64,000 bases of DNA from Anniella stebbinsi (Eukaryota > Chordata > Lepidosauria > Squamata > Anniellidae), in assembly GCA_029215795.1 (NCBI GenBank), contig JARDYH010000001.1, forward strand, positions 191,711,654 through 191,775,653, in the 5' to 3' direction. The translations under genes were made by a program, and so were the position numbers. Below the pieces are notes generated by a model that worked only from the letters and a program-made list of their open reading frames with translations, was not told the DNA's origin and made no database searches. Shown in pieces: positions 12,291 to 21,745 of the stretch (within the stretch, counting starts at the first letter, position 1; every line of letters starts with the position of its first letter).

Positions 12291-12783
12291 TAGACCAGCA
12301 AAATATTGTTGCAGCCGCAACAGGATTGGGAAAGAACCTATAACTAAAGTTCCATCAAGTTCAACATTCAGTATATTGGCAGTTCTGATTCAATCTGAAA
12401 AAGCTTCCATACTCAAGCACAGGTTCCAGCTGCAAAGCTAAGCAGGGAATTGGATAATCTTGAGCCCATCTTTAGAAAATTCACCTCCACCAGTTTGACT
12501 TCAGCTTATGAGTCACAAACAGAGGAAGGCAACCTAGCCTGTATGGTGTATATACCCCTTTGTTATAATGCTGGTATTTCCTAATTCAGTTTGCTTGAAA
12601 CATTTCAATTCGTCTTGGGTATTGTGGAATTTAAGGTTTTAGAAGGGGAAATGTAGAAGTATTGAATTTGGTAACATTTTTTTCTTTAAATTGCATCCTT
12701 AAAAAGATTTCACTGATTAAAAGTGCCCATCAAAATCTGGAAAATGTCTAAGTCTCGAAAGTAAAATCTTTGACATGTTACCC
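12291..12783. other. Unassigned sequence
   Basis: No supported feature. Confidence 0.4.
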
Positions 12784-12905
12784 ATTTCAAATTTATTTAT
12801 TTTTAATCGCCCCATAACCCAAGTTCTCTGGGTAGTGTACAATACATTAAAAACATAAAATATGAATATGAAAATAGTAAAGCAATGAAAAGCATTTATA
12901 TTTTG
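12784..12905 (-). mobile_element. L2-type 3' tail fragment
   Basis: ATTTATTTATTTTTAATCGC followed by CCCCATAACCC and TTCTCTGGGTAGTG is the reverse complement of an L2-type 3' terminal block with its tail. Only about 120 bp remain. Confidence 0.55.
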
Positions 12906-13649
12906 ATGTATATCCAATTTGCAACGGTAATTCCTAAAGCAATGGTATCCACGACAAGACATTCCATGGGGTTTCTGTGCATAACCAATACCATGGGACA
13001 GTATCCAGCATTGCCTGTATGCATACCAGCAGAACCCACCGCTGACTCAATGGGAAGCAAGTGCTTCCTAAAGCAACCATAAATGAGCCAAAAGGGTAGT
13101 TCTGGAACAGAACAGCGAAGCTAGCAGAAGGGAGATCTGCTGACCTGACCTGTTCCAGAAATTAGCATCTCAGATCATTTCTGGGGTTATGCTAGCTTCC
13201 TGTTGTACTGGTAGTTGGTCCTGCTGGTGCAACATACTCAGTGAAGATGCAGCGGTAGCACTGGATAGTATTGCCCATGCTATATAAAAACAGAAACTCT
13301 ATGGAAATTGAAGGACAGGTTTATCACATCTTTAACTGAGGTCTTTATATAGTATCACAAACATAATGGGATATTGCAATAAGGGTATTACTAGCAGAAT
13401 TGATTCCTTCACTTGATATGTGAATCAGCCCTTAGCCAAAAGACTAGCAGCAGCAGCTCTAGCAAATTTAAAGAGATACACATAATCATGAAACTATTTC
13501 AACTGTTTAGTCAATTGAATGCTTATCAACTTCAGTTAGCAGAAAAAGTTTATTTCCTTTTATCTCTTGGGTAGTCCTAGTAGAGGTTTCTCTACAGTTA
13601 GTCTCTGACGGAAAGTATAAGAAAGTTCTATATTAGTACAAGGCAAGTA
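12906..13649. other. Unassigned sequence
   Basis: No supported feature. The bases just before 13650 form the left flank of the L1 insertion that follows. Confidence 0.4.
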
Positions 13650-13663
13650 GGAAACGTATTTTT

Positions 13664-14089
13664 TAAAATATTTTTATTATTTTCAACATATAAAACAACT
13701 CAAACATACAAATAATTTATAACATATATGTGCTCCCCTAACCCATTGAGACCTTCTTTTATTCTATTCTACTATACATTCTTCCAAAATTGTAAAGAAT
13801 CTTTTAAAGGTGTACAACCTTTCTCCTTAATTAAAACAAACTCTAAAAATGGCCCCCATATATTTTCAAAATCATTCTTCTTAGATAGTCCCCTCTTTAC
13901 TTTTATGTTACATGTTGATTTATCATTAATCGCGATATCCCATACCTCTTTATACCATTCTTCTATTGTATAATTTCCTTGTATTTTCCAATTCTTCGCT
14001 ATCATCAATCTAACGGGTGTCAGGAGGTTGTTAATCAAATCCTTCATATTTTGATTCCCATATGCCTTATCAAAAATTGAAAGTAAAGC
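13664..14089 (-). pseudogene. L1 3' end (ORF2 C-terminus), 5'-truncated
   Basis: On the minus strand, codons from 14047 down to about 13772 give the end of an L1 ORF2, closely matching the C-terminus of the L1 at 43621-48248 (N-N-L-L-x-P-V-R, W-Y-K-E-x-W-D-I-A, S-L-x-F-W-K). The copy begins at 14089 and ends in an A-rich tail at 13664. The 14-bp GGAAACGTATTTTT occurs at both 13650-13663 and 14090-14103, so the target-site duplication is complete. It is a normal 5'-truncated L1 insertion without activity of its own. Confidence 0.9.
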
Positions 14090-14103
14090 GGAAACGTATT
14101 TTT

Positions 14104-14429
14104 GAACAATCCTATAAAGAGGGGATAATTGCTTAGTGAATGTTCTAGTCAGTTGAGTATTTATATTACCAAGACCGTAACATTATTTCAAGGCAAATGC
14201 CTAATCTGAATGTAACTGAATTTCATCTCTCAGCTCCCTCACCACAGAGGGGCTCCTAAATAATGCAAATGTGGCTCAGGCAGAGTGAATCTCCACTCCG
14301 AAATCTGAATGTGGCATGGCCCTGTCCCCTCCCTCATACACTCCGATTGGCTGCCTCTGTCCCCTTCCCCCTCCTCGCTGGCAGAGACAGCCTAATTGCA
14401 TGGGATACTTCTGGGCCCATCTTTGTCAC
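14104..14429. other. Unassigned sequence
   Basis: No supported feature. Confidence 0.4.
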
Positions 14430-14937
14430 AAGAAAACCAAGTAGCTACAGTGACCTTGAGTGCCTTTCATCAACTTTGGCTGGTATGCCAACTGCAGCTG
14501 TTCTTGTACTGCGATAGCTTGGCCACTGTGGTTCAGGCATTGGTAACCTTGAAGTTGGATTATTGCAAACTGCTTTATGTAGAGCTTCACTGAAGGTAGT
14601 CTGGAAGCTGCAGCTAGTGGGGTAACCAATTGGCAACTTTTTACACATCTGTGATGAAGGAACCACATTGACTACCTATTTGCTCCCAGGCCTGATTTAA
14701 GGTTTTGTTCTTACTATATAAAGCTCTAAACAATTTGAGACCTGGTTATCTGAGAGACCTTCTTCTCCCCTTTAGAACCAACTGTTCCTTGAGATCATCT
14801 GGTGAGGCCTCCTGGTGGTGTCACATACTTTGTGTTTTTATGATTTTTTAAAATGTGATTTTAATATTTATTGTGAACCACTGAAGGATTTTATTATATT
14901 TAGCGCTTATATAAGTGTCACAAATAAATAAATAAAT
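14430..14937 (+). pseudogene. L2-type LINE ORF2 fragment and 3' end
   Basis: The text for S-A-F-H-Q-L-W-L-V near 14458-14485 and V-T-L-K-L-D-Y-C near 14543-14570 matches the same positions in the L2 copy at 11155-12290. Several frameshifts follow. The 3' end has GTGAACCACTGAAGGATTTTA and an (AAAT)n tail near 14920-14937. Confidence 0.75.
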
Positions 14938-15017
14938 TTCCTTGTGAGATTAAATTTTTTTTGTATTTTTACAAGAGCACTAAAAACATCTGCAGGTCTT
15001 CCCTGTGTAGTGTATGT

Positions 15018-15207
15018 AAATGCAGGTTGCTTACCTGTAACTGTAGTTCTTCGAGTGGTCATCTGTGCAGTCACACATATGGGCTCGCGCCGACGCCGAG
15101 CCTCTTCCGGGAAACTTAATTAGCTAGCTAGGTCTTTTGGCGGGAACCCCTCCCCCACCATCCAACTGCGCATGCTCGAGGTTCCCGCTCCTTTCTTACC
15201 TCAGTTC
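15018..15207. repeat. DIRS left terminal inverted repeat
   Basis: Bases 15070-15207 are the reverse complement of 20716-20854 with very few differences, including TAATTAGCTAGCTAGGTCTT and GCGCATGCTCGAGG blocks. The outer part, 15018-15077, is instead complementary to the first half of the internal complementary region. This split is what the circular-intermediate model of DIRS replication predicts. In minus-strand orientation this is the 3' end of the element. Confidence 0.93.
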
Positions 15208-15322
15208 CCTGAGACCGCTTGGCCTCGCGACTAAGGTTACTTTGATATACTATAGAAAAATGAGCATGCCCAAACCACTTGACAATCACCACAGCGATGC
15301 CAAGAGGGGATGGTGGGAGGGT

Positions 15323-15417
15323 TGTGTGACTGCACAGATGACCACTCGAAGAACTACAGTTACAGGTAAGCAACCTGCATTTCTTCTTCGTGGTCTCTGT
15401 GCATCACACATATGGGC
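15323..15417. repeat. DIRS internal complementary region
   Basis: Bases 15323-15382 are the reverse complement of the outer left end (15018-15077). Bases 15381-15417 are the reverse complement of the outer right end (20839-20875). The two halves meet at the TTT around 15381, so the region joins both ends of the element in one string. In DIRS elements this region is thought to align the ends of the cDNA for circle closure. It lies just downstream of the recombinase stop. Confidence 0.93.
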
Positions 15418-15464
15418 GAATAATAAGCAAAGACTTACCGGAGGAGGGTTGGCAAGCTGGACGA

Positions 15465-16511
15465 TCATTGACAGATGGAGGAGAGGACTGCTCTTCCAAA
15501 CGAGGAGTCCTGTCTAGCTCTCACATCCAGACGATAGTGCTTTACGAAAGTGGAAGCATTAGTCCAGGTAGCTGCCCTACACAGGTCAGGCAAGGAAGCA
15601 CCATGCAGCAAAGCCGACGAAGTTGCTTGCGCCCTTGTGGAATGCGCTGTCAACTGGAAAGGGGGTTCCTTCCCAATGATCTGATAGGCCAACGCAATTG
15701 TTGCTACAATCCACTTTGAAAGACGTTGTGATGACACCGCCATTCCTTTTCTTTGCCCCCCATAGCAGATGAATAGTCTGCGAGACTTCCGCATAGAGTC
15801 TGTTCTGGATTTATAAAAAGCCAGTGCCCTACGGACATCGAGCGTGTGCAGAGCCGAAGATAACGGGTCTGAAGCACATCTGAAGAACGTAGGCAAGGAG
15901 ATGTCTTGGTTCATATGGAACGGCGATGAAACTTTAGGGATAAACAAGGGGTCTGGTCTCAACACCACCTTATCCCGAAAAAATTGTAAAAATGGTGGGT
16001 CCACCATCAACGCCGCTAGCTCAGACGCTCGCCTTGCTGACGTAATGGCCACCAGAAAAACTGTCTTTAACGTTAACAAACGAATATTAACTGTTGCTAA
16101 TGGCTCAAACGGTTTTGACGTAAGAGCACTGAGAACAACGGAGAGACTCCACTGAGGGATAACTGGACGAACAGAGGGGAAAAGGTTATGCAGTCCTTTT
16201 AAAAAAGCCCTCGCCAGCAGATGAGTGAAGACCGAGAAGCCATCAATCCAGCTATGATTTGCTGCGATGGCCGATAGATAAACTCTAATAGAGGCTGGTT
16301 TCAATCCTGCTGCGTGGAGGGAAAACAGGAATGATATAATGTCTGACATGCTGGAGGCATAACAGTCAAAGGCCTGGGCCGTAGCGTATGCCTTGAAACG
16401 CTCCCATTTCTTTCGATAAGAGAGTCTTGTAGAGGGCTTACGCGAAGCCTCCAAAATGGCTCTCACTTCGTCTGACAAGGAGATTCCATGCCAGGTCGCT
16501 GGATTCTCCAT
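15465..16511 (-). CDS. DIRS tyrosine recombinase
   Basis: The protein inserts the circular DNA copy of the element by tyrosine-recombinase chemistry. From the ATG at 16511 it is 348 residues, a usual length for the family. The catalytic set can be placed: R161 in A-R-R-A-S-E-L, H290 and R293 in H-S-T-R, W316 in the late histidine/tryptophan position, and the nucleophile Y326 in V-K-H-Y-R-L-D. Residues about 10-105 fit the N-terminal core-binding domain. I chose this ATG because it sits just before the recognisable domain and overlaps the RT gene by only 49 bases. The same frame stays open far upstream, to 18320, across the RT gene. It lies in the -1 frame relative to RT. No defect is visible. 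Confidence 0.92.
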   Translation of the reverse strand: MENPATWHGISLSDEVRAILEASRKPSTRLSYRKKWERFKAYATAQAFDCYASSMSDIISFLFSLHAAGLKPASIRVYLSAIAANHSWIDGFSVFTHLLARAFLKGLHNLFPSVRPVIPQWSLSVVLSALTSKPFEPLATVNIRLLTLKTVFLVAITSARRASELAALMVDPPFLQFFRDKVVLRPDPLFIPKVSSPFHMNQDISLPTFFRCASDPLSSALHTLDVRRALAFYKSRTDSMRKSRRLFICYGGQRKGMAVSSQRLSKWIVATIALAYQIIGKEPPFQLTAHSTRAQATSSALLHGASLPDLCRAATWTNASTFVKHYRLDVRARQDSSFGRAVLSSICQ

Positions 16512-18376
16512 GCCGTGAGTTGTAGAGTCCTGACTTCTGGGTGGAGAACTGAACCGTCTCCTTTGGAGAGTAGGTCTGCTTTGGCAGGCAGACGCCAGAA
16601 TGCACCCTTCGCTAGTCTGAGTAGTGGCGTGAACCATGGTTGCCTTGGCCACCAAGGGGCGATGAAAATGGCATCCGCGTTGGAGCGGCGCATTCGTTCC
16701 ACCGTCCTGGGTATGAGCGGGAACGGAGGGAACATGTAAAGAAATCCTTTTGCCCAATTCATCTGGAATGCATCGCCTAGCGATGCAAGTCCGATCCCCG
16801 CCCTGGAACAATAAGCAGGGCAGACCGCATTGGCAGTCGTTGCAAACATGTCGATCTCCGGGCATCCCCATCGAGCAAACAGCCGGGTTAGTATCCGCGG
16901 TGAGAGTTCCCATTCGTGGGCATCTTGGAACGACCTGCTGAGCTTGTCTGCTTCTACATTGTCTGTACCCGCAATGTGTAGTGCCGTCAGAAGTATATTG
17001 TGGGAAATGGCCCAATACAGAATGTCCATTACGAGTTGAAGTAGGTGCTGAGATCGAGTACCTCCTTGTTTGTTCAGGTACCACACTACTGTGGTGTTGT
17101 CGGACAGTATTTGAACGTGATGTCCGTATAAGTGAGGGAGGAACGCCTGTAGAGCCTTTTTCACTGCGAGGAGCTCTAAGATGTTGATATGAAGGCTCTT
17201 CTGCAAAGGTAACCACCTTCCTTGTGTGTGCAGGTTGGCGTGGTGAGCTCCCCATCCCTTCAGCGATGCGTCCGTCGTTACTATGCGAGTTGGGCCCGAC
17301 GTTACAAATGGCATGCCCTGTGATAGGTTGCTCGTGTTGGACCACCACCGCAGGGAGGTTGATACCGCCGCCGGAACGGTAAGTACAAGCTTGTGCGGGT
17401 TCTGCATTGGGGAATAGTTTCGTATGAGAAAATGTTGAAGTGGACGCATTCTGAGGCGTGCCCAACGGATAACGAATACTGTGGCGGCCATTAACCCTAG
17501 CATCCTGAGAATCGTGAATGCTGTGACTCGGTGCGCCCTCTGTATTCTTTGTGCCAAGTGTCGCAGCGCATTTACTCTGTCGTCCGGAAGGAAGACCCTT
17601 CCTATGGTAGAGACGAGAGTCACACCTATAAACTGTATGGTCTGTGCCGGACGAGTGATGGACTTTTCGTAATTTACTTGCAGCCCAAGCGATGAGAGGA
17701 GAATGATTACCTCGTGGACGTCGACAAGAGCTTGGCTTCTGGACGGAGAGACGATTAGCCAATCGTCCAGGTAAGGGTAAAGATCGATGTTGTTTGATCT
17801 CAGGTGTGCACATACCGCCGCCATGCACTTGGTGAAAACCCTTGGCGCAGATTTCAACCCAAAGGGAAGTACTAAGAACTGGTAAACGCTTCGACCGATA
17901 GCAAACCGTAGGTAACGCTGGTGAGAAGGATGAATGGCAATGTGAAAGTACGCGTCCTTCAAGTCGATTAGTGTAAACCAGCTGTCCCTCTTCAGCATAG
18001 GTAGTATTGCTGCAAGAGTAATCATTCGAAATTTCTTTGGCCTGACGTACTTGTTTAAGGCTCGGAGATCCATAATAGGACGGAGTCCCCCGTCCCGTTT
18101 CGGAACCGTAAAATAACGGGAATAGAAGCCCGCACCGAGCTGGTTTCGGCGGACCCTTCGAATAGCCCCTTTCCGAAGAAGAGCAGTGGTTTCCTGCGTC
18201 AAGGAAACAGAAGGTGGTGTCACTTTCACGGTGCCGACAGGAGGTGGGACTTCGAATTCTATTTTGTAGCCCTTCCTGATGATGCGTAGGACCCAGGCGT
18301 CCGATGTTATTGCAGTCCACGCATGTAGGTACGGCGCTAGCCTGTTTCCAGACCGGCCGGTCTGAGGCAGGGGCAA
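16463..18376 (-). CDS. DIRS reverse transcriptase-RNase H polyprotein
   Basis: The 637-residue frame copies element RNA into DNA. The RT domain spans about residues 80-265: D-L-K-D-A-Y-F-H-I at 138-146, L-P-F-G-L-K at 170-175 and the catalytic Y-L-D-D at 202-205. RNase H follows at about 360-480 with D369, E401, D426 and D477. Residues about 490-590 (C-P-E-I-D-M-F-A-T, M-F-P-P-F-P, I-A-P-W-W-P) match the conserved block that follows RNase H in DIRS pols and is often described as methyltransferase-like; I would not claim activity. No ATG starts the frame: TTG at 18376 is the nearest start-like codon, and the frame stays open upstream into gag. It lies in the +1 frame to gag, so translation by frameshift, or from a non-AUG start, is likely. 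Confidence 0.93.
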   Translation of the reverse strand: MPLPQTGRSGNRLAPYLHAWTAITSDAWVLRIIRKGYKIEFEVPPPVGTVKVTPPSVSLTQETTALLRKGAIRRVRRNQLGAGFYSRYFTVPKRDGGLRPIMDLRALNKYVRPKKFRMITLAAILPMLKRDSWFTLIDLKDAYFHIAIHPSHQRYLRFAIGRSVYQFLVLPFGLKSAPRVFTKCMAAVCAHLRSNNIDLYPYLDDWLIVSPSRSQALVDVHEVIILLSSLGLQVNYEKSITRPAQTIQFIGVTLVSTIGRVFLPDDRVNALRHLAQRIQRAHRVTAFTILRMLGLMAATVFVIRWARLRMRPLQHFLIRNYSPMQNPHKLVLTVPAAVSTSLRWWSNTSNLSQGMPFVTSGPTRIVTTDASLKGWGAHHANLHTQGRWLPLQKSLHINILELLAVKKALQAFLPHLYGHHVQILSDNTTVVWYLNKQGGTRSQHLLQLVMDILYWAISHNILLTALHIAGTDNVEADKLSRSFQDAHEWELSPRILTRLFARWGCPEIDMFATTANAVCPAYCSRAGIGLASLGDAFQMNWAKGFLYMFPPFPLIPRTVERMRRSNADAIFIAPWWPRQPWFTPLLRLAKGAFWRLPAKADLLSKGDGSVLHPEVRTLQLTAWRIQRPGMESPCQTK

Positions 18377-18377
18377 G

Positions 18378-20503
18378 TCAAAGCCGCCGCTTTTGAGCCT
18401 GGGACTGCTTCGAACGCTGGGTGTAACGTGCGGATGATTTTCGCTGCTGGTATGTTGGCTGATTGGAGGCCGGCTGGTAGCGTTGATTACGATCTTGCTG
18501 TTGCCTGGGCTGGTACGGTAGTGGACGGTACCACTTCCTTGGCCGGTAGGTCTGCTGTGACTGATTAAATCCCATTTTTTTAGCCGTCATTTTGGCCTTG
18601 TGAATGGTGTCCATCGTTGCGTCCGTGGACCCATTAAAAAGTCCCTCCCCATCAAATGGAAGGTCCTCAATCCTGTTTTTGGTTTCTTGAGGCAAAAACG
18701 CTGATCGCAGCCACGCATGGCGACGCAAGGCCACTGCGCCCACCATGGCTTTTGAACGCAGTCCGTGAGATGGCGGGCAGTTGTGAGTTCCTGCTTAGAT
18801 AACCGAACTGCTTCTGCCTGAAACACCCGAGCTAACTCGCGTTGATCCTCCGGTAAGTAGTCTGTCAGTTTAGCAATCTTTTCCCAAAGGAAAAGTTGGT
18901 ATCTCGCCATCATGGCCATATAGTTGGTGACTTTGATACCCAACGAAGTCGAAGCATAGATCCGACGGCCATATGAATCCAACTTACGCCCCTCTTTGTC
19001 AGTCGGTGCAGAGTGTGTTCTACCGGACTTCCCCTGTGCGGCTTCAACTACAATGGAGTTGGGCTTAGGGTGTTGGAAAAGAAAGGGAGCCTCTTCCTCC
19101 TTCACCTTGTAAATTGCATCAAGGCGTTTCGACGTCGGACCAATGGTTGCTGGGTTCGCCCACGACTGCTTGACTGTTTTAAGCAAAGTGGGAACCAATG
19201 GCATGGTTAGCTGTGGAGATGGTTCTGTGTACATTACGTCGTAAATGTGGTCCACCAACTCCTCCTCAGGCTGATTACATTCGATACCGAGAGACTGGGC
19301 TAGCCGAAGCATTTGATCAGAAAAGCTTCCCATCTCCATTGTCGGAGAGGCCCTGTCCTCGGTACCGACCTCGTTCGACGGCGAGGGTTCAGATGGACGA
19401 GGTGACGGCATCGAAGAAGTATCGGAAGCGTAGTCCTCAACCGACTGTGACTCTTGCCTGATATGCGGTGGTGCCGGTAGCGGGCGAACCGCAAGCTGTC
19501 GTGGAGACTGAGACAACGACGAGGTGCGGCGAGGCGGAACTGGTGGCGCTGGCTGTCGAATGCGCTTACCAGTATAAGGGTCAAAACGATAGTTTGTTCT
19601 AGAAGACAGACGAGAGCGCTCTGAATATTCATCCCAATTTCGGGATCGAGAGCGGGAGCGAGAGCGCGACCGCGTCGACGATCGGTGTCGACGTAGTCTC
19701 GTGGAAGGCTCGAGGTCGACCGGGCGCTGAACTGGCAGTGGAGGTCGGAGCGGCAAGGTATCCTCCTCGTCCGACAGGATCTCGATCGGTACCGACGACA
19801 GCATTGAACGTGCAGGTGACATCGCCGGCGATCTCGGTAGCGAAGATACTGGTGAAGCCCTCGGCATCGAAGAGGGTCCTTGTGAAGCTGGTGACAACGA
19901 ACGCGTCGGTGTCGAAGCGCGGCCCGGTATCGATGTCGGTGCCGGTAACGAAGCGGCTTTATGCACGATAGCGACCACCTTTCTCGATGTCGAAGATGGC
20001 ATCGAAGGGGGCAATGACGCCGACTTTTTCGGTTTCGATGTTAGCTTTTTCGCCGATATCGATGCCGACGGAGGCCCGGTCTTTTTGGCCTTAGCCAACT
20101 TTTCTTTGGGCTTCTTTTTGGGCCGTTTTGCCGCCGGTGGCGAGGACGGAGGGGATGGCCTCGAGCCCGATGCCTGTGCTGCAGCCCCCGACAAGGGCGA
20201 GCCAGGAGATGCTGGGTTAGAGCGGTCAGAGGGCGAGACCCCACGCTCCCCAGAACTGGATGGTGCTCTCTGCATTGTTGGGAGACTGGGTCTATCAACA
20301 GCCGATAGTGCCTTACTCCAGAGCAAACTCCTGAGTCGATCAGCCCGATTTCTTCGTGTTTGCCTGGAAAAACGCATGCAATGCGCGCAGGACTCTACTA
20401 TGTGGGCCTCACCCAGGCAAACTAAGCAAAGCGAGTGACCGTCGGTGAGGGCTATCTTCGCCCTACACCGCGAACACAATTTAAATAGCGCAGTCTGCGC
20501 CAT
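18378..20503 (-). CDS. DIRS Gag-like protein, with one apparent frameshift
   Basis: The product should bind and package element RNA. From the ATG at 20503, residues about 10-45 form a cysteine-histidine cluster (C-S-R-C, then C-L-V-C, C-A-H-C), likely a zinc knuckle. A long middle part rich in S, P and R follows, with an R-S repeat (T-R-S-R-S-R-S-R) near 19660, then a more compact C-terminal half. The frame runs to a stop at 18587, but the text from about 18746 down to 18378 in another frame continues the family pattern (D-L-P-F-D-G-E-G-L-F-N, then a glutamine- and basic-rich tail). One base appears to be missing in the short A run just above 18746. The alternative is a programmed -1 shift, but the site CAAAAG is not a classic slippery heptamer. 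Confidence 0.82.
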
Positions 20504-20715
20504 AGATTGAGAGAATACTCTCACTAACTAACTAACTAACAAATATTATTAAAACTTTTTTTTTTTTTTTTTTTATATATAACGAAAGTACAGAGAAAAG
20601 ATAGTAGAGAGAAAAAAGACCTAACTAAACACTAACTAACCTATAATTCTTCTTTCAGATACGTAGGTATGCTGAGCAAGTCTCCCGCGAGGCGAACAGC
20701 GAAGCGGTCGAAGAA
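20504..20715 (-). promoter_or_regulatory. DIRS 5' leader
   Basis: This is the untranslated stretch between the right inverted repeat and the gag ATG. It includes a run of T near 20557-20574 on the plus strand and (CTAA)n-like text near 20523-20540 and 20620-20640. The promoter should lie in the right terminal repeat or here, but I see no clear TATA box in the right place. Confidence 0.4.
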
Positions 20716-20876
20716 GAACTGAGGTAAGAAAGGAGCGGGAACCTCGAGCATGCGCAGTTGGATGGTGGGGGAGGGGTTCCCGCCAAAAGACCTAGCTAGC
20801 TAATTAAGTTTCCCGGAAGAGGCTCGGCGTCGGCGCGAGCCCATATGTGTGATGCACAGAGACCACGAAGAAGAAC
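20716..20876. repeat. DIRS right terminal inverted repeat
   Basis: Bases 20716-20854 mirror the left end. The outermost part, 20839-20875, mirrors the second half of the internal complementary region instead of the left outer end. In element orientation this is the 5' end and lies upstream of gag. Confidence 0.93.
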
Positions 20877-21070
20877 CTTCTGTTTTATACAGCCACAATA
20901 TATTATATATGTAGTGGTCTTTACTTTTATGTTTTTATGATTTGTGTATGGTTTTATGATTTGTGCCACTTGGAAAACTTTAGATGTAAGTGATTTATAA
21001 ATACTCATATATAAATAATCAAATCAAAACATACGCTTGCTATCACCTCAGTCTACAGTCCTGAGAATGA

Positions 21071-21131
21071 GACTGTTCACACAACACACTAACGCACACT
21101 CAGTGTGGGTTAGCGTGTTGTGTGAACAGTC
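21071..21131. repeat. Palindromic MITE-like hairpin
   Basis: GACTGTTCACACAACACACT and its reverse complement AGCGTGTTGTGTGAACAGTC flank a short centre, giving a near-perfect 61-bp palindrome. It could fold as a hairpin. Its small size and symmetry fit a minimal MITE. Confidence 0.6.
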
Positions 21132-21239
21132 CCAATGCCTTGATTTCACTAATATGTTTTAAATCACCATATTTTCCAAACCAGAAAAGTCCCAATTCTA
21201 CTTTAAATTCAATTCAAAGTATAGCCAGTGGTCTGAGAC

Positions 21240-21745
21240 AATGGGCTGGGGGGGGGGGGATCCCGGGCTTTCCCACTTCCGGGATCATCCTCCAGTGTGC
21301 ATGTGCCTGCGTATCATCCCAAAAGTAAGGAAGAACATTCCGGGGCACTATCCCCCCCCAAAAAAGGAGATGGAACACAATTGCGATGCTGTGCCAGCAT
21401 GTGTTTTTTTAAAAAATAAAACGTGAAAGCCATCGCTGCAATGGCAAAAGAACCCTAACCCAATAGGCATGGACTCTCCCCCGCAGAGCTCCGTGCCCGG
21501 TGGCAGAGCCCTGCTACTCGCGGGGAAGGAGGGATGACACCGGGAGCAGGCGCCACACCACCTGCGGACCTCAGGGCTGTCCTGGGACCATGATAAAATT
21601 TGGGAAAACTGTGGTCCCAGTTATCCTTGGCAAAGTGAGTGGTTATCCCTGGTTAACCCTGGGATTCCCTGTGTGTCATTTAGATGCTCAGGGACAACCC
21701 CATGACCAGCCCAGGATAAATGGCTGGTGTAGACATGCCCAATGA
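21240..21745. mobile_element. Non-autonomous DNA element with GTGTAGACATG end
   Basis: The right end, GGTGTAGACATGCCC, and about 180 bp before it match the right part of the element at 32120-32634: GTCCTGGGACCA, then CATTTAGATGC/GC-CAGGGACAA, then GGTGTAGACATG. The left end is hard to place; a G run near 21247-21260 and CCAGTGTGCATG near 21293 match the other copy in order. No transposase is present. Confidence 0.6.

Larger units (their letters stand above)
15018..20876 (-). mobile_element. DIRS-type tyrosine-recombinase retrotransposon, nearly complete
   Basis: Transcribed on the minus strand, the element holds gag, RT-RNase H and tyrosine recombinase in that order, the usual order for DIRS elements. 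Its ends are inverted repeats (15070-15207 against 20716-20854), and an internal complementary region at 15323-15417 carries the complement of both outer ends joined together. These three traits together define the DIRS group; no LTR, no DDE integrase and no endonuclease is present. The element is about 5.86 kb. The RT and recombinase frames are uninterrupted and gag has one apparent frameshift, so this is a recent insertion. DIRS elements make no target-site duplication, and none is seen. Confidence 0.95.

Noticed and set aside
15137..15719. Plus-strand frames over the DIRS left end and recombinase gene
   Set aside because: They are antisense to the real genes and show no domain.
20557..20574. 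T run as evidence of a retroposed poly(A) tail
   Set aside because: It lies inside the DIRS leader, between the inverted repeat and gag, so it is part of the element.
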